DNA from: SIG480 sp045586595
Lineage (GTDB): Bacteria; Bacillota; Clostridia; Oscillospirales; JAAYXM01
Reading direction: 5' to 3'
NCBI GenBank assembly: GCA_045586595.1
Contig: JAZNAQ010000026.1
Location: forward strand, 1-64,000
DNA: 64,000 nt
In this document: positions 16,333-24,792 of the stretch, in pieces
Position numbering within the stretch: the first letter of the stretch is position 1
How the letters are laid out: every line of letters starts with the position of its first letter
Notes under the pieces: model-generated
The model's database searches: none
What the model was told of the DNA's origin: nothing
What the model saw: the letters and a program-made list of their open reading frames with translations, nothing else
Position numbers and translations under genes: made by a program

Positions 16333-17196
16333 GTGGAAGGTATTTTTTCAAATGCACAGCGTGCCGAGGTTCTGACGCAGGCACTGCCTTACATACAGCG
16401 TTATAACGGTAAAATCGTTGTAGTTAAATACGGCGGAAACGCAATGATAGATGAACAGCTTAAGCAACAGGTAATGGAGGATATAGTTCTTCTGTGGCTA
16501 ATTGGTGTTAAGATAGTTCTTGTTCACGGCGGCGGACCTGAGATTAACGACCTTATGTCAAAACTCGGCAAAAAGGCAGAGTTTGTAGACGGGCTTCGTG
16601 TAACAGACAAAGAGACTGTAGATATTGTACAGATGGTACTTGCTGGTAAAGTAAATAAAACTCTTGTAAACCTTCTTGAAATGAAAGGTGGCAAGGCAAT
16701 GGGTATCTCCGGTATGGACGGAAGACTCATTGAGTCAAAAATACGCGATGAGCGTCTTGGTTATGTCGGAGATATTACAAAGGTCAATATTAAGCCGGTA
16801 ATCGACCTGCTTGAGAAGAATTATATCCCCGTAATTTCAACCCTCGGCTGTGACAGCGAGGGCAACACATATAACATAAACGGCGATACTGCGGCCGCAT
16901 ATATCGCAGGAGCTTTAAACGCAGAACGCCTTATCATGATGACAGACATCGCGGGAATTCTCAGGGATAAGGACGACCCCTCAACCCTTATTGCAGAAAT
17001 GACGATTGACGAGGCGGGTAAGCTTTATCAGGAGGGCATAATCTCCAGCGGTATGATACCTAAGGTAAACTGCTGTATTGAGGCGATACATGAAGGCGTT
17101 AAGAATGTCACTATCATGGACGGCAGAGTGCCGCACTCAATACTTATGGAGCTTCTTACCGACGAAGGTGCAGGTACGATGGTAACCGGAGGTTAA
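16333..17196 (+). CDS. argB: Acetylglutamate kinase
   Basis: Phosphorylates N-acetylglutamate. The protein is 287 residues, starting with GTG at 16333 behind AAAGGAG. VVVKYGGNAM and LVHGGGPEI are the phosphate and substrate loops of the amino-acid kinase fold. The N-terminal helix before the kinase core (residues about 1-25) is the feature seen in hexameric, arginine-inhibited enzymes, so feedback control by arginine is likely here. Confidence 0.94.
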   Translation: MEGIFSNAQRAEVLTQALPYIQRYNGKIVVVKYGGNAMIDEQLKQQVMEDIVLLWLIGVKIVLVHGGGPEINDLMSKLGKKAEFVDGLRVTDKETVDIVQMVLAGKVNKTLVNLLEMKGGKAMGISGMDGRLIESKIRDERLGYVGDITKVNIKPVIDLLEKNYIPVISTLGCDSEGNTYNINGDTAAAYIAGALNAERLIMMTDIAGILRDKDDPSTLIAEMTIDEAGKLYQEGIISSGMIPKVNCCIEAIHEGVKNVTIMDGRVPHSILMELLTDEGAGTMVTGG

Positions 17197-17199
17197 AAC

Positions 17200-18366
17200 A
17201 TGAGCAGTTTAACAAATATTGATAAAGAGTTTGTTGCAAATACCTATAACAGATTTCCTGTAGAGATTTCTCACGGTAAAGGCGCAGTTGTATATGATAC
17301 AGACGGTAAGCGATATATCGACATGGGTACGGGAATCGGCGTAACAGCGTTCGGCATATCCGATGACAAATGGAAAGATGCTGTTATACAGCAGCTCTCA
17401 AAGGTTCAGCACATGTCAAACCTTTATTATACAGAGCCGTGTGCGCGCCTTGCAAAGCTTCTTTGCGAAAAGACCGGTATGAAGAAGGTCTTTTTCAGCA
17501 ATTCTGGTGCCGAAGCAAACGAGTGTGCTATAAAGGTTGCGCGTAAATATGCCGCAGATAAGAAAGGTGCAGACTATTATACGATAATTACGCTTGAAAA
17601 TAGCTTTCACGGCAGAACACTCACAACTCTTGCCGCAACAGGGCAGGAGCACTACCATGAGCTTTTTCAGCCGCTTACACCGGGGTTTGTACATATCCCT
17701 GCAAATGACTTTGAGGCATTAAAATCGGTTGCTGAGAATAATAAAACAGCAGCAATAATGATAGAGTGTGTTCAGGGCGAGGGTGGTGTTATTCCGCTTG
17801 AAGCTGATTTCGTTAAGAAAACCGCAGAGTATGCGGCACAAAACGACATCATTTTGATAGTAGACGAGGTTCAGACAGGAAACGGCAGAACAGGTGAGCT
17901 TTACGCTTATATGAACTACGGCATTAAGCCGGATGTTGTATCAACGGCAAAGGGCCTCGGTGGGGGGCTTCCGATAGGCGCTGTGCTTATGGGCGAGAAA
18001 ACACAGGGTGTTCTCGGTTTTGGTGACCATGGCTCTACATTTGGCGGAAACCCGGTAAGCTCAGCAGGTGCTATAAGTATACTCGAGAGAATAGATGATA
18101 AACTTCTCTCTGAGGTAAAAGCTAAGAGTAAGTATATCTTTGATACGCTCTCAGCTGCTTCCGGCGTTGAGTCGGTAAGCGGTATGGGGCTTATGATTGG
18201 AATTAAGACTAAGAAAAACGCCGGTGATATTGTTCGTGAATGTATGGCAAACGGTGTTTTGTGCCTTACTGCTAAAGATAAGGTGCGCCTTCTTCCGTCA
18301 CTCAATATCCCGCAGGATGTTCTGGAAGAGGCAGTTGAGATTATAAAACGCGCTTGTGCTGAGTAG
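17200..18366 (+). CDS. argD: Acetylornithine aminotransferase
   Basis: A PLP enzyme converting N-acetylglutamate semialdehyde to N-acetylornithine. The protein is 388 residues, with SGAEANE, VDEVQTGNGRTG, the PLP-lysine segment STAKGLGGG and GSTFGGNPV in the class III order. It starts 3 bases after argB, clearly in the same transcript. Confidence 0.93.
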   Translation: MSSLTNIDKEFVANTYNRFPVEISHGKGAVVYDTDGKRYIDMGTGIGVTAFGISDDKWKDAVIQQLSKVQHMSNLYYTEPCARLAKLLCEKTGMKKVFFSNSGAEANECAIKVARKYAADKKGADYYTIITLENSFHGRTLTTLAATGQEHYHELFQPLTPGFVHIPANDFEALKSVAENNKTAAIMIECVQGEGGVIPLEADFVKKTAEYAAQNDIILIVDEVQTGNGRTGELYAYMNYGIKPDVVSTAKGLGGGLPIGAVLMGEKTQGVLGFGDHGSTFGGNPVSSAGAISILERIDDKLLSEVKAKSKYIFDTLSAASGVESVSGMGLMIGIKTKKNAGDIVRECMANGVLCLTAKDKVRLLPSLNIPQDVLEEAVEIIKRACAE

Positions 18367-18389
18367 AGAACTGAAAGGAAAGAATAAAT

Positions 18390-19373
18390 ATGGATTTAAA
18401 AGGAAAACACTTTTTAAAGCTACTTGACTTTACACCTGAAGAAATCGCATATCTCATAGACCTTGCGGCAGATTTTAAGGCAAAGAAGAAGCAAGGCATA
18501 CCTCACCGTGTTTGTGAAGGGAAGAATATCGCGCTTGTTTTTGAAAAGACAAGCACGCGTACTCGCTGTGCTTTTGAGGTTGCGGCGGCTGACCTTGGTA
18601 TGCATCCGGTATATCTTGACCCTCAGGGCTCTCAGATAGGCAAGAAAGAGAGCATTGCAGATACAGCGCGTGTTCTCGGCAGGATGTTTGACGGTATTGA
18701 ATATCGCGGCTTCGGGCAGGAGATTGTTGAAGAGCTCGCAAAGTATGCAGGCGTTCCGGTCTGGAATGGGCTTACTAATGAGTTTCATCCGACACAGATT
18801 CTTGCAGACTTCCTTACGATAAAAGAGAGATTTCGCAAGCTTAGCGGCATAAAGCTTGTTTATATGGGTGATGCACGCTATAATATGGGAAATTCTCTTA
18901 TGGTCGGCTGTGCTAAAATGGGTATGCACTTTGTAGCATGTGCTCCGAAAAAATACTTCCCGAATGCAGAGCTTGTTGCTGAGTGTGAGAAGATTGCAAA
19001 AGAAACGGGCGCAAAGCTTGAGTTCATTGAAGACCCGATTGAGGCTACAAAAGGTGCAGACGTAATCTATACTGATGTTTGGGTATCAATGGGCGAGCCG
19101 GATGAGGTGTGGAAAGAGCGAATTGAAGACCTTTCACCGTATCAGGTAAACACTAAGCTTATGCAAAACGCAGGGGAGCAATGCGTGTTTATGCATTGCC
19201 TGCCCGCGTTCCACGATTTGAACACAACAGTTGGCAAGCAGATTTATGAGAAGTTCGGCCTTACTGCAATGGAGGTAACCGACGAGGTTATAGAAAGCGA
19301 GCAGTCTATCGTATTTGACGAGGCTGAAAACCGTATGCATACCATAAAGGCAGTTATGGCTGCAACGTTGTAA
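18390..19373 (+). CDS. argF: Ornithine carbamoyltransferase
   Basis: Condenses ornithine with carbamoyl phosphate to give citrulline. The protein is 327 residues. STRTR (55-59) binds carbamoyl phosphate, FHPTQ follows, and the ornithine loop HCLPAFHD is near the C-terminus. Last gene of the operon, ending at a strong terminator; argG, argH and carAB are not in the window. Confidence 0.95.
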   Translation: MDLKGKHFLKLLDFTPEEIAYLIDLAADFKAKKKQGIPHRVCEGKNIALVFEKTSTRTRCAFEVAAADLGMHPVYLDPQGSQIGKKESIADTARVLGRMFDGIEYRGFGQEIVEELAKYAGVPVWNGLTNEFHPTQILADFLTIKERFRKLSGIKLVYMGDARYNMGNSLMVGCAKMGMHFVACAPKKYFPNAELVAECEKIAKETGAKLEFIEDPIEATKGADVIYTDVWVSMGEPDEVWKERIEDLSPYQVNTKLMQNAGEQCVFMHCLPAFHDLNTTVGKQIYEKFGLTAMEVTDEVIESEQSIVFDEAENRMHTIKAVMAATL

Positions 19374-19387
19374 TGTAATTTAAATAT

Positions 19388-19431
19388 GCAAAAACCTCTG
19401 TTCTGCAAAATTTGCGGAACAGAGGTTTTGC
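19388..19431. terminator. Bidirectional terminator between argF and the alcohol dehydrogenase
   Basis: A 44-base near-perfect palindrome: GCAAAACCTCTGTTC on the left pairs with GAACAGAGGTTTTGC on the right, with T-rich ends in both directions. Confidence 0.9.
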
Positions 19432-19433
19432 TT

Positions 19434-20489
19434 TTATATAATAACAATAGGCTTAATCAAATCCTTCGGTTTTTCTTTCATAAGCATAAGCGCTTGTTCA
19501 ACGCCTTCAAGCCCTTTGAATTCGTGAGTAACCAACTTCTCCGGGTGAATACGACCTGCGGTTATGAGTGCAGCAAGCTTTTCCATGCGCAGTCGCCCTC
19601 CCGGCATTAGTCCGCCGGAGATTGACTTATGCCCCATGCCGACACCCCATTCAACACGAGGGATTGAGACACTTTCGCCTTCGCCGAGATAGTTGACATT
19701 TCCTATTTTTCCGCCCGGTTTTAACATCCTTACAGCTTCGGCAAAGGTATTGTTATCGCCGCCGGCTATGATGACCTTGTCAACACCGCGACGGTCTGTA
19801 AGCTTTAAGATTTGCTCGTCAATGGGGCCTTCACGATAGCTGATTATATCGGTTGCACCGAACTCTCGTGCCAAAGCAACACAGTTTGGTCTTGTGCCAA
19901 CAGCGTATATTCTGGCTGCGCCGTGTATTGCGGCCGCCGCAACAGACATAAGTCCAACGGGGCCTATGCCTATAACAACAACATCGTCGCCGAATTGTAC
20001 ATCTGCAAGCTCAACACCGTGTACACCTGTTGGTATCATGTCACACAACATACATGCTGCACGAAGGTCCATACCGTCGGGGAGATGTGCAAGGTTTCCG
20101 TCTGCATCGTTGACATGAAAAAATTCTGCAAATACACCGTCTTTAAAATTTGAAAACTTCCAACCTGCGAGCATCCCGCCCGAGTGCATTGCATAACCGT
20201 TTTGTGCTTCAACAGAGTTCCAGTCCGGAGTAATTGCGGGGACGATTACGCAATCACCGGGTTTAAAATCGCGGACAAGTGAGCCAACCTCAACAACCTC
20301 GCCTATAGCTTCGTGACCGAGTATCATATCCTTTCTTTCGCCTAAAGCTCCTGCCCAGACGGTATGAATATCGGAAGTGCACGGTGCGATTGCAATCGGG
20401 CGGAGAATCGCATCCAAAGCACCGCATTTTGGGCGCTCTTTGTCAATCCAGCCGGTTTTTCCGATGCCGAGCATTGCATAACCTTTCAT
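19434..20489 (-). CDS. NADP-dependent secondary alcohol (isopropanol) dehydrogenase
   Basis: Zinc-dependent medium-chain dehydrogenase interconverting ketones and secondary alcohols. The 351 residues match the Clostridium beijerinckii / Thermoanaerobacter brockii enzyme closely by memory: same length, the N-terminal MKGYAMLGIGKTGWI pattern, zinc ligands Cys37, His59 (GHEA) and an Asp near 150 (CDMIPTG), and GPVGLM in the Rossmann loop. VGTRP near residue 198 keeps the Arg that selects NADPH. Ribosome binding site AGGAGG. Stand-alone gene. Confidence 0.9.
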   Translation of the reverse strand: MKGYAMLGIGKTGWIDKERPKCGALDAILRPIAIAPCTSDIHTVWAGALGERKDMILGHEAIGEVVEVGSLVRDFKPGDCVIVPAITPDWNSVEAQNGYAMHSGGMLAGWKFSNFKDGVFAEFFHVNDADGNLAHLPDGMDLRAACMLCDMIPTGVHGVELADVQFGDDVVVIGIGPVGLMSVAAAAIHGAARIYAVGTRPNCVALAREFGATDIISYREGPIDEQILKLTDRRGVDKVIIAGGDNNTFAEAVRMLKPGGKIGNVNYLGEGESVSIPRVEWGVGMGHKSISGGLMPGGRLRMEKLAALITAGRIHPEKLVTHEFKGLEGVEQALMLMKEKPKDLIKPIVII

Positions 20490-20556
20490 ATTTCCTCCTT
20501 GAAGTTCAAAGTATTAATCGGTGTTTATTTTATGATTGTGATGGAAAATTATACAC

Positions 20557-20590
20557 AAAAAGAGTGCGTAAAAGCTTTACGCACTCTTTT
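20557..20590 (-). terminator. Terminator of metK
   Basis: AAAAGAGTGCGTAAA (20557-20571) pairs with TTTACGCACTCTTTT (20576-20590); the T-run follows on the minus strand. It is symmetrical enough to work in both directions. Confidence 0.85.
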
Positions 20591-20606
20591 AAATATTAAT
20601 TATAAT

Positions 20607-21788
20607 TTATATTATGCTGTTTTTAAGCTTGTCAGCCATGTCTGTCTTTTCCCAGGGCAGGTCGAGGTCAGTACGTCCGAAATGTCCGTATGATGCGGTT
20701 GCACGATAAATCGGGCGGCGAAGGTCAAACTGCTCTATTATCTTAACCGGGCGCATATCGAAGTTGTCAATAACAAGCTTTGCGAGCTTTTCGTCATCAA
20801 CTATTCCTGTGCCGAATGTATCAACGAATACGGAAACGGGGTTTGCAACGCCTATGGCGTATGCAAGCTCAATTTCACAACGCTCAGCAACGCCTGCAGC
20901 TACAAGGTTTTTGGCGATGTATCTTGCCATGTACGCCGCACTGCGGTCAACCTTTGTCGGGTCCTTTCCTGAGAAAGCGCCGCCGCCGTGACGTGCAAAG
21001 CCGCCGTAGGTATCTACAATGATTTTTCTGCCGGTAAGACCTGAGTCGCCCTGCGGCCCGCCGATAACAAATCGCCCTGTGGGGTTGATAAGGATTTTTG
21101 TGTTTTTATCAATATACTCCTCCGGCATAACCGGTAGGATAACATGCTTTGTTACCGCATCGCGGAGAGCGTCGAGTGAGATTGAGTCATAATGCTGTGT
21201 CGAAACGACTATTGTGTCGCAACGCTTGACTTTGTTGTTTTCGTATTCAAATGTAACCTGCGCTTTGCCGTCGGGGCAGAGAAAGTCAAGCTCGCCCGAC
21301 TTTCGGACATCTGCAAGGCGCTTTGTAAGCTTGTGCGCATATGTGATGGGGGCGGGCATAAGCTCGCTTGTTTCGTTGCAGGCATAGCCGAACATCATGC
21401 CCTGGTCTCCTGCACCAATCTTGTCTGCAAGGTCAGCCGCTGAGTCTTTAAACTCATATGAGTTATCAACACCAAGTGCGATGTCTGCGGACTGCTCGTC
21501 GATTGAAGTGAGGACGGCGCAGGTACGAGCATCAAAGCCTATGGCGGGGTTGTTATACCCGATTTCGTCTATTGTTTTTCGTACAGTAGAGGGGATGTCT
21601 ACATAGCAATCGGTTGAAATTTCGCCCATAACAAGAGCCATGCCTGTGGTAACAATGGTTTCGCAGGCAACACGGGCGTTTTTGTCGTTTGCTAAAATAG
21701 CATCAAGAATCGCATCCGATATTTGGTCACAAACCTTGTCGGGATGCCCTTCTGTAACTGATTCTGAAGTAAACTTGTAAAATGACAT
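20607..21788 (-). CDS. metK: S-adenosylmethionine synthetase
   Basis: Makes SAM from methionine and ATP. Start ATG at 21788-21786 is chosen because GGAG lies 8 bases upstream and the protein then begins MSFYKFTSESVTEGHPDK, the conserved N-terminus; an upstream ATG at 21803 has no ribosome binding site. The protein is 393 residues. GHPDK, GAGDQGMMFGYA and GGGAFSGKDPTKVDRS are the signature motifs. It follows the lrp-type gene by 35 bases and probably shares its transcript. Confidence 0.95.
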   Translation of the reverse strand: MSFYKFTSESVTEGHPDKVCDQISDAILDAILANDKNARVACETIVTTGMALVMGEISTDCYVDIPSTVRKTIDEIGYNNPAIGFDARTCAVLTSIDEQSADIALGVDNSYEFKDSAADLADKIGAGDQGMMFGYACNETSELMPAPITYAHKLTKRLADVRKSGELDFLCPDGKAQVTFEYENNKVKRCDTIVVSTQHYDSISLDALRDAVTKHVILPVMPEEYIDKNTKILINPTGRFVIGGPQGDSGLTGRKIIVDTYGGFARHGGGAFSGKDPTKVDRSAAYMARYIAKNLVAAGVAERCEIELAYAIGVANPVSVFVDTFGTGIVDDEKLAKLVIDNFDMRPVKIIEQFDLRRPIYRATASYGHFGRTDLDLPWEKTDMADKLKNSII

Positions 21789-21823
21789 ATTAAAATTCTC
21801 CAAACATAAAAAATTACAAATGA

Positions 21824-22255
21824 TTATATTTCGGGTGCACGCGGCTCAACTGGAGTGCAGAAAACAATTTCTGTCTGTGTTGCGCCGTATTCGTGAATAC
21901 GCATAACAAAAGCATCAAGCTCAGAGGTAGATTTAAAAACACCTTTAATCAGTGCAGAATAGTTTCCTGTGATACAGTGACATTCAACAACCTCGGGCAT
22001 AGAGGGAATAAGCTTGATAAAGGTTTCTTTCTTTTCTGGGGGAATCTGGAGAGAAACAAAGGCAGTTATTGAATATCCGAGTTTCTGGTAGTCAACTTGC
22101 GCGCTGAACCCCCGGATGATGCCATCTGCTTCGAGTCGCTCTAAACGTGCTGAAACCGCAGTGGGAGACATAAATACGTTTTCTGCGAGCTCTTTAAGCG
22201 TATATCGTGAGTTTTGGCAAAGAAGCCTGATGAGAGTCTTGTCAACTTTGTCCAT
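21824..22255 (-). CDS. Lrp/AsnC-family transcriptional regulator
   Basis: The protein is 143 residues. The N-terminal winged helix-turn-helix covers about 1-50 (LIRLLCQNSRYTLKELAE), and the C-terminal ligand-binding RAM-type domain about 65-140. Lrp-family proteins sense amino acids. Placed in front of metK it may respond to methionine or control one-carbon metabolism, an inference from position. Ribosome binding site GGGG is modest. Confidence 0.9.
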   Translation of the reverse strand: MDKVDKTLIRLLCQNSRYTLKELAENVFMSPTAVSARLERLEADGIIRGFSAQVDYQKLGYSITAFVSLQIPPEKKETFIKLIPSMPEVVECHCITGNYSALIKGVFKSTSELDAFVMRIHEYGATQTEIVFCTPVEPRAPEI

Positions 22256-22292
22256 AATTTAACCCCTGTCAAAATATTCATCCTTATAAATT

Positions 22293-22321
22293 ATAATAGC
22301 AAAAAACATAGAAAAATGCAA
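22293..22321 (-). promoter_or_regulatory. Promoter of lrp-metK
   Basis: On the minus strand TTGCAT (complement of 22316-22321), 17 bases, TATTAT (complement of 22293-22298). Confidence 0.6.
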
Positions 22322-22366
22322 TGATTTTCGATTTATATTTTTCTATTAATAAAATTGTAATAATTG

Positions 22367-22395
22367 TTGTTGTGAAACCTAAAGTATGTTATAAT
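22367..22395 (+). promoter_or_regulatory. Promoter of the DUF951 / uridine phosphorylase pair
   Basis: TTGTTG (22367-22372), 17 bases, TATAAT (22390-22395), 28 bases before the DUF951 start codon. Confidence 0.6.
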
Positions 22396-22423
22396 AAAAT
22401 AAATGTATATTAGGAAGATTTGT

Positions 22424-22618
22424 ATGGAAATTAATCTCGGTGATACAGTTGAACTAAAAAAGGCGCATCCGTGCGGGAGCAAGCAATGGCTTGTTACACG
22501 GGTTGGTATGGATATAAAACTGCGCTGTCTTGTGTGCGGGCACGAAATAATATCCACGCGCCATAAGCTTGAAAAGAACATTAAACTGATAGTTAAGGGG
22601 GAGAACTCCGATGCTTAA
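22424..22618 (+). CDS. DUF951-family small protein
   Basis: The protein is 64 residues from ATG 22424 (AGGAAG upstream). It has the family pattern GDTVELKKAHPCGSKQW and CxxCGHEI, which with the first Cys may bind zinc. DUF951 proteins are widespread in Firmicutes, often next to chromosome-partition or translation genes, and their function is unknown. The 3' end overlaps the phosphorylase start by 8 bases. Confidence 0.88.
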   Translation: MEINLGDTVELKKAHPCGSKQWLVTRVGMDIKLRCLVCGHEIISTRHKLEKNIKLIVKGENSDA

Positions 22619-23384
22619 AGGCAATGAGTCGCTTAAATATCATATCGGTTGTTCTGCTGACGATATCGGGAAGTATTGCATACTTCCAGGTGACCCGGGC
22701 AGATGTGAGAAAATAGCAAAATACCTCGATGATGCAAAGTTTGTTGCACAAAACCGCGAGTATGTCACGTATACAGGGGCTCTCGGTGGGGTAAAGGTTT
22801 CTGTTGTTTCCACCGGTATAGGCGGCCCATCTACGGCTATTGCAGTTGAGGAGCTTGCAGCTTTAGGTGCGCATACCTTTATAAGGATAGGAACATGTGG
22901 GGGTATAAATAAAAGTGTTTCGGCGGGTGATGTAGTTATTGCCACGTCTGCTGTGCGCTGTGACGGAACAACCCGCGAGTATGCGCCTGAGAATTTTCCG
23001 GCAGTTGCGGATTTTGAGGTGACAGGCGCGCTTGCAGATGCTGCAAAGTTGCTTGGCTTTACGTGCAAAATTGGTACTGTTCACAGTAAAGACGCGTTCT
23101 ATGGGCAGGCAAATCCCGAAACAATGCCTATGTCAGAGCACTTGATTTCGCGTTGGAGTACATGGAAAAGGCTTGGCGTGCTTGCAAGCGAGATGGAAGC
23201 TTCGACTTTGTTTGTTGTGGGTGCCGCACGAAACCTTCGCTGTGGCGCGTGTTTTAATGTAATCTGGAATCAGGAACGCGAAAAGGCAGGCTTTGTTGAG
23301 GACGAACACCATGACACTGACCGCGCTATCCGCGTAGCCGTTGAGGCAATAAAAAGAATTATAAAAAATGACTTTTTAAAATGA
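22611..23384 (+). CDS. udp: Uridine phosphorylase / nucleoside phosphorylase
   Basis: Cleaves uridine (or a related nucleoside) with phosphate. The protein is 257 residues. GDPGR near the N-terminus binds phosphate, RIGTCGG is the ribose/phosphate loop, and ASEMEAS holds the ribose-binding Glu-Met-Glu. The substrate class (uridine rather than purine) is inferred from overall length and the FVVGAARNLRCG segment. Translationally coupled to the DUF951 gene. Confidence 0.85.
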   Translation: MLKGNESLKYHIGCSADDIGKYCILPGDPGRCEKIAKYLDDAKFVAQNREYVTYTGALGGVKVSVVSTGIGGPSTAIAVEELAALGAHTFIRIGTCGGINKSVSAGDVVIATSAVRCDGTTREYAPENFPAVADFEVTGALADAAKLLGFTCKIGTVHSKDAFYGQANPETMPMSEHLISRWSTWKRLGVLASEMEASTLFVVGAARNLRCGACFNVIWNQEREKAGFVEDEHHDTDRAIRVAVEAIKRIIKNDFLK

Positions 23385-23428
23385 TATATTTGGCATAAGG
23401 CGATATTGTTTATTTTTTGTTCTTATAT

Positions 23429-23436
23429 GCGAAAAA
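23429..23436. repeat. Target site duplication, left copy
   Basis: GCGAAAAA abuts the left inverted repeat and is identical to 27021-27028. Confidence 0.92.
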
Positions 23437-23498
23437 CCTATAACTTTATTTTCTGTGGAGTAATTTTTTTGTTGAGATTTCGTAAAGAAATTGATTTG
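23437..23498 (+). repeat. Left terminal inverted repeat
   Basis: Starts CCTATAACTTTATTTTCTGT. Forty-seven of 62 positions match the inverted right end; the best conserved blocks are positions 1-23 and 49-62. Confidence 0.9.
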
Positions 23499-23513
23499 AG
23501 GATAAAGAAAAAA

Positions 23514-23534
23514 GGTAAAGTTTATCACTTTACC
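23514..23534 (-). terminator. Possible terminator of the passenger operon
   Basis: GGTAAAG (23514-23520) pairs with CTTTACC (23528-23534) with a 7-base loop; the minus strand then reads TTTTTTC. It lies downstream of the DUF2085 gene inside the transposon. Confidence 0.6.
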
Positions 23535-23573
23535 CCATAATAAATATTTACTTATCCTTTTATTAATTTGTTG

Positions 23574-23921
23574 TCAAAAAAGTTTCCAAATATTTATTAT
23601 CAATTGAACGAAACCTATTCCAAATAGAGTTCCTGTAATAAATCTTCTTGTATTATTTGACATAATATAAAAAAATAATTGTATCATACCATCTAAAACT
23701 AATGGAAGAAGTAATAATATACATACTATGTTAGGTATAGAAAAACCAAAAACAAACAGAAAAAACGAGCAAACATACCCCATCAAAACTCCTGTGCAAC
23801 GAGCACATAAAGGAAATTGATAGCCGTAGAGAAAAAAACTTCTTTCTGGTTTTTGATGACAACCCCATAACTTCTTTGTGATTGTCATAACTCTAACCCA
23901 TTGTTTTATCTTTCTGTCCAT
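23574..23921 (-). CDS. DUF2085 membrane protein (transposon passenger)
   Basis: The protein is 115 residues. Cys21-His22-Gln-Lys-Pro-Glu-Arg and PLCARCTG (Cys39, Cys42) are the DUF2085 hallmark, followed by two or three membrane segments. Function is unknown; the Cys/His set suggests metal binding at the membrane. Its start codon shares one base with the stop of the zinc-ribbon gene, so both are one unit. Usually chromosomal in Firmicutes, here it is cargo between transposon ends. Confidence 0.85.
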   Translation of the reverse strand: MDRKIKQWVRVMTITKKLWGCHQKPERSFFLYGYQFPLCARCTGVLMGYVCSFFLFVFGFSIPNIVCILLLLPLVLDGMIQLFFYIMSNNTRRFITGTLFGIGFVQLIINIWKLF

Positions 23922-24517
23922 TATGCTTGGAACTTATTTCCACAACCTTTACACATCCAATATGTAGTTGTAGTGGTCTGTTTCCCTTTTCCAGTTGCCC
24001 CACACAATAATCCTAACGGACCACAAAGCAAATATCCACAACAAGCATCACTAGCATTAAAATCTTTGCCTTGTGTTGATACCTCTGATACAGGCATAAT
24101 ATCATAGTTTCCACAGCGTGGGCAATGAAGTCCAGATTTTTGTGTAACAATATTTATATTATCTGTTTGATTATTATTGTTATCAACATTTTGTGTTGTA
24201 GCATTTGTTGCATTTGCACCTACTGGAATATGTGGTTTGTTGTCAGCATATTCAACTTCGTATTCACCACTCATACCAAACTTTGTTTTCAATTCTACAA
24301 CTTCATCTGGTTCATTAACAACTACATTAAATGTAGCATTTTTACCAAATCTTTTCATTGTACTATTAAATGAAAGCATATGTGTTCCAACTTCGACAGG
24401 TATTTCAAGAGTCCCACCATTTTTCAATTCTCCCACAAATGTATTCAAAAGATACACATTATGATTTTGGGCACTTCCAGCAAAACTAGATTTACGCTTT
24501 ATAATAATTGTCGCCAT
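23921..24517 (-). CDS. Zinc-ribbon protein with an N-terminal beta domain (transposon passenger)
   Basis: The protein is 198 residues. Residues 1-92 look like an all-beta domain of the DUF2846/PEGA type, then an Asn/Thr-rich linker (about 100-125). The C-terminal half has paired CxxC at 132/135 and 189/192, forming one zinc ribbon around a glycine- and cysteine-rich hydrophobic insert (159-175) that could sit in a membrane. I cannot name a function. First gene of the passenger unit. Confidence 0.7.
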   Translation of the reverse strand: MATIIIKRKSSFAGSAQNHNVYLLNTFVGELKNGGTLEIPVEVGTHMLSFNSTMKRFGKNATFNVVVNEPDEVVELKTKFGMSGEYEVEYADNKPHIPVGANATNATTQNVDNNNNQTDNINIVTQKSGLHCPRCGNYDIMPVSEVSTQGKDFNASDACCGYLLCGPLGLLCGATGKGKQTTTTTYWMCKGCGNKFQA

Positions 24518-24554
24518 AATACTTAACCCCTAATATATTATTTATTTGTTATTT

Positions 24555-24583
24555 ATTGTACCATATATTACATAGTTTTGCAA
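24555..24583 (-). promoter_or_regulatory. Promoter of the passenger genes
   Basis: On the minus strand TTGCAA (24578-24583), 17 bases, TACAAT (complement of 24555-24560). The rest of 24,518-24,792 holds only the transposase terminator and no gene. Confidence 0.6.
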
Positions 24584-24740
24584 CCTTTTTTCGACATTTT
24601 CAGCAAAGTGCCCTGTTGTGGTTATCTCCGTCTGGTGGATATCCCCGAAGAAGGAAAAAACCACCACTTTTATATATTTTCCTATTAATTTTCATAAAAA
24701 ACTATACTTTTTAGGGGGTAAAATCAACAAAAATAGTGCG

Positions 24741-24768
24741 GTCGGAAAATCTTCTGCAATTTTCCGAC
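24741..24768 (-). terminator. Hairpin after the transposase gene
   Basis: GTCGGAAAAT (24741-24750) and ATTTTCCGAC (24759-24768) are perfect 10-bp arms with an 8-base loop, 25 bases past the transposase stop. The T-run (ATTTTTG) starts several bases after the stem on the minus strand. Confidence 0.65.
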
Positions 24769-24792
24769 ACTTATAAATGACACTTTTGAGAT

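Noticed and set aside
19386..19610. Plus-strand open frame after argF
   Set aside because: It covers the bidirectional terminator and the antisense of the alcohol dehydrogenase.
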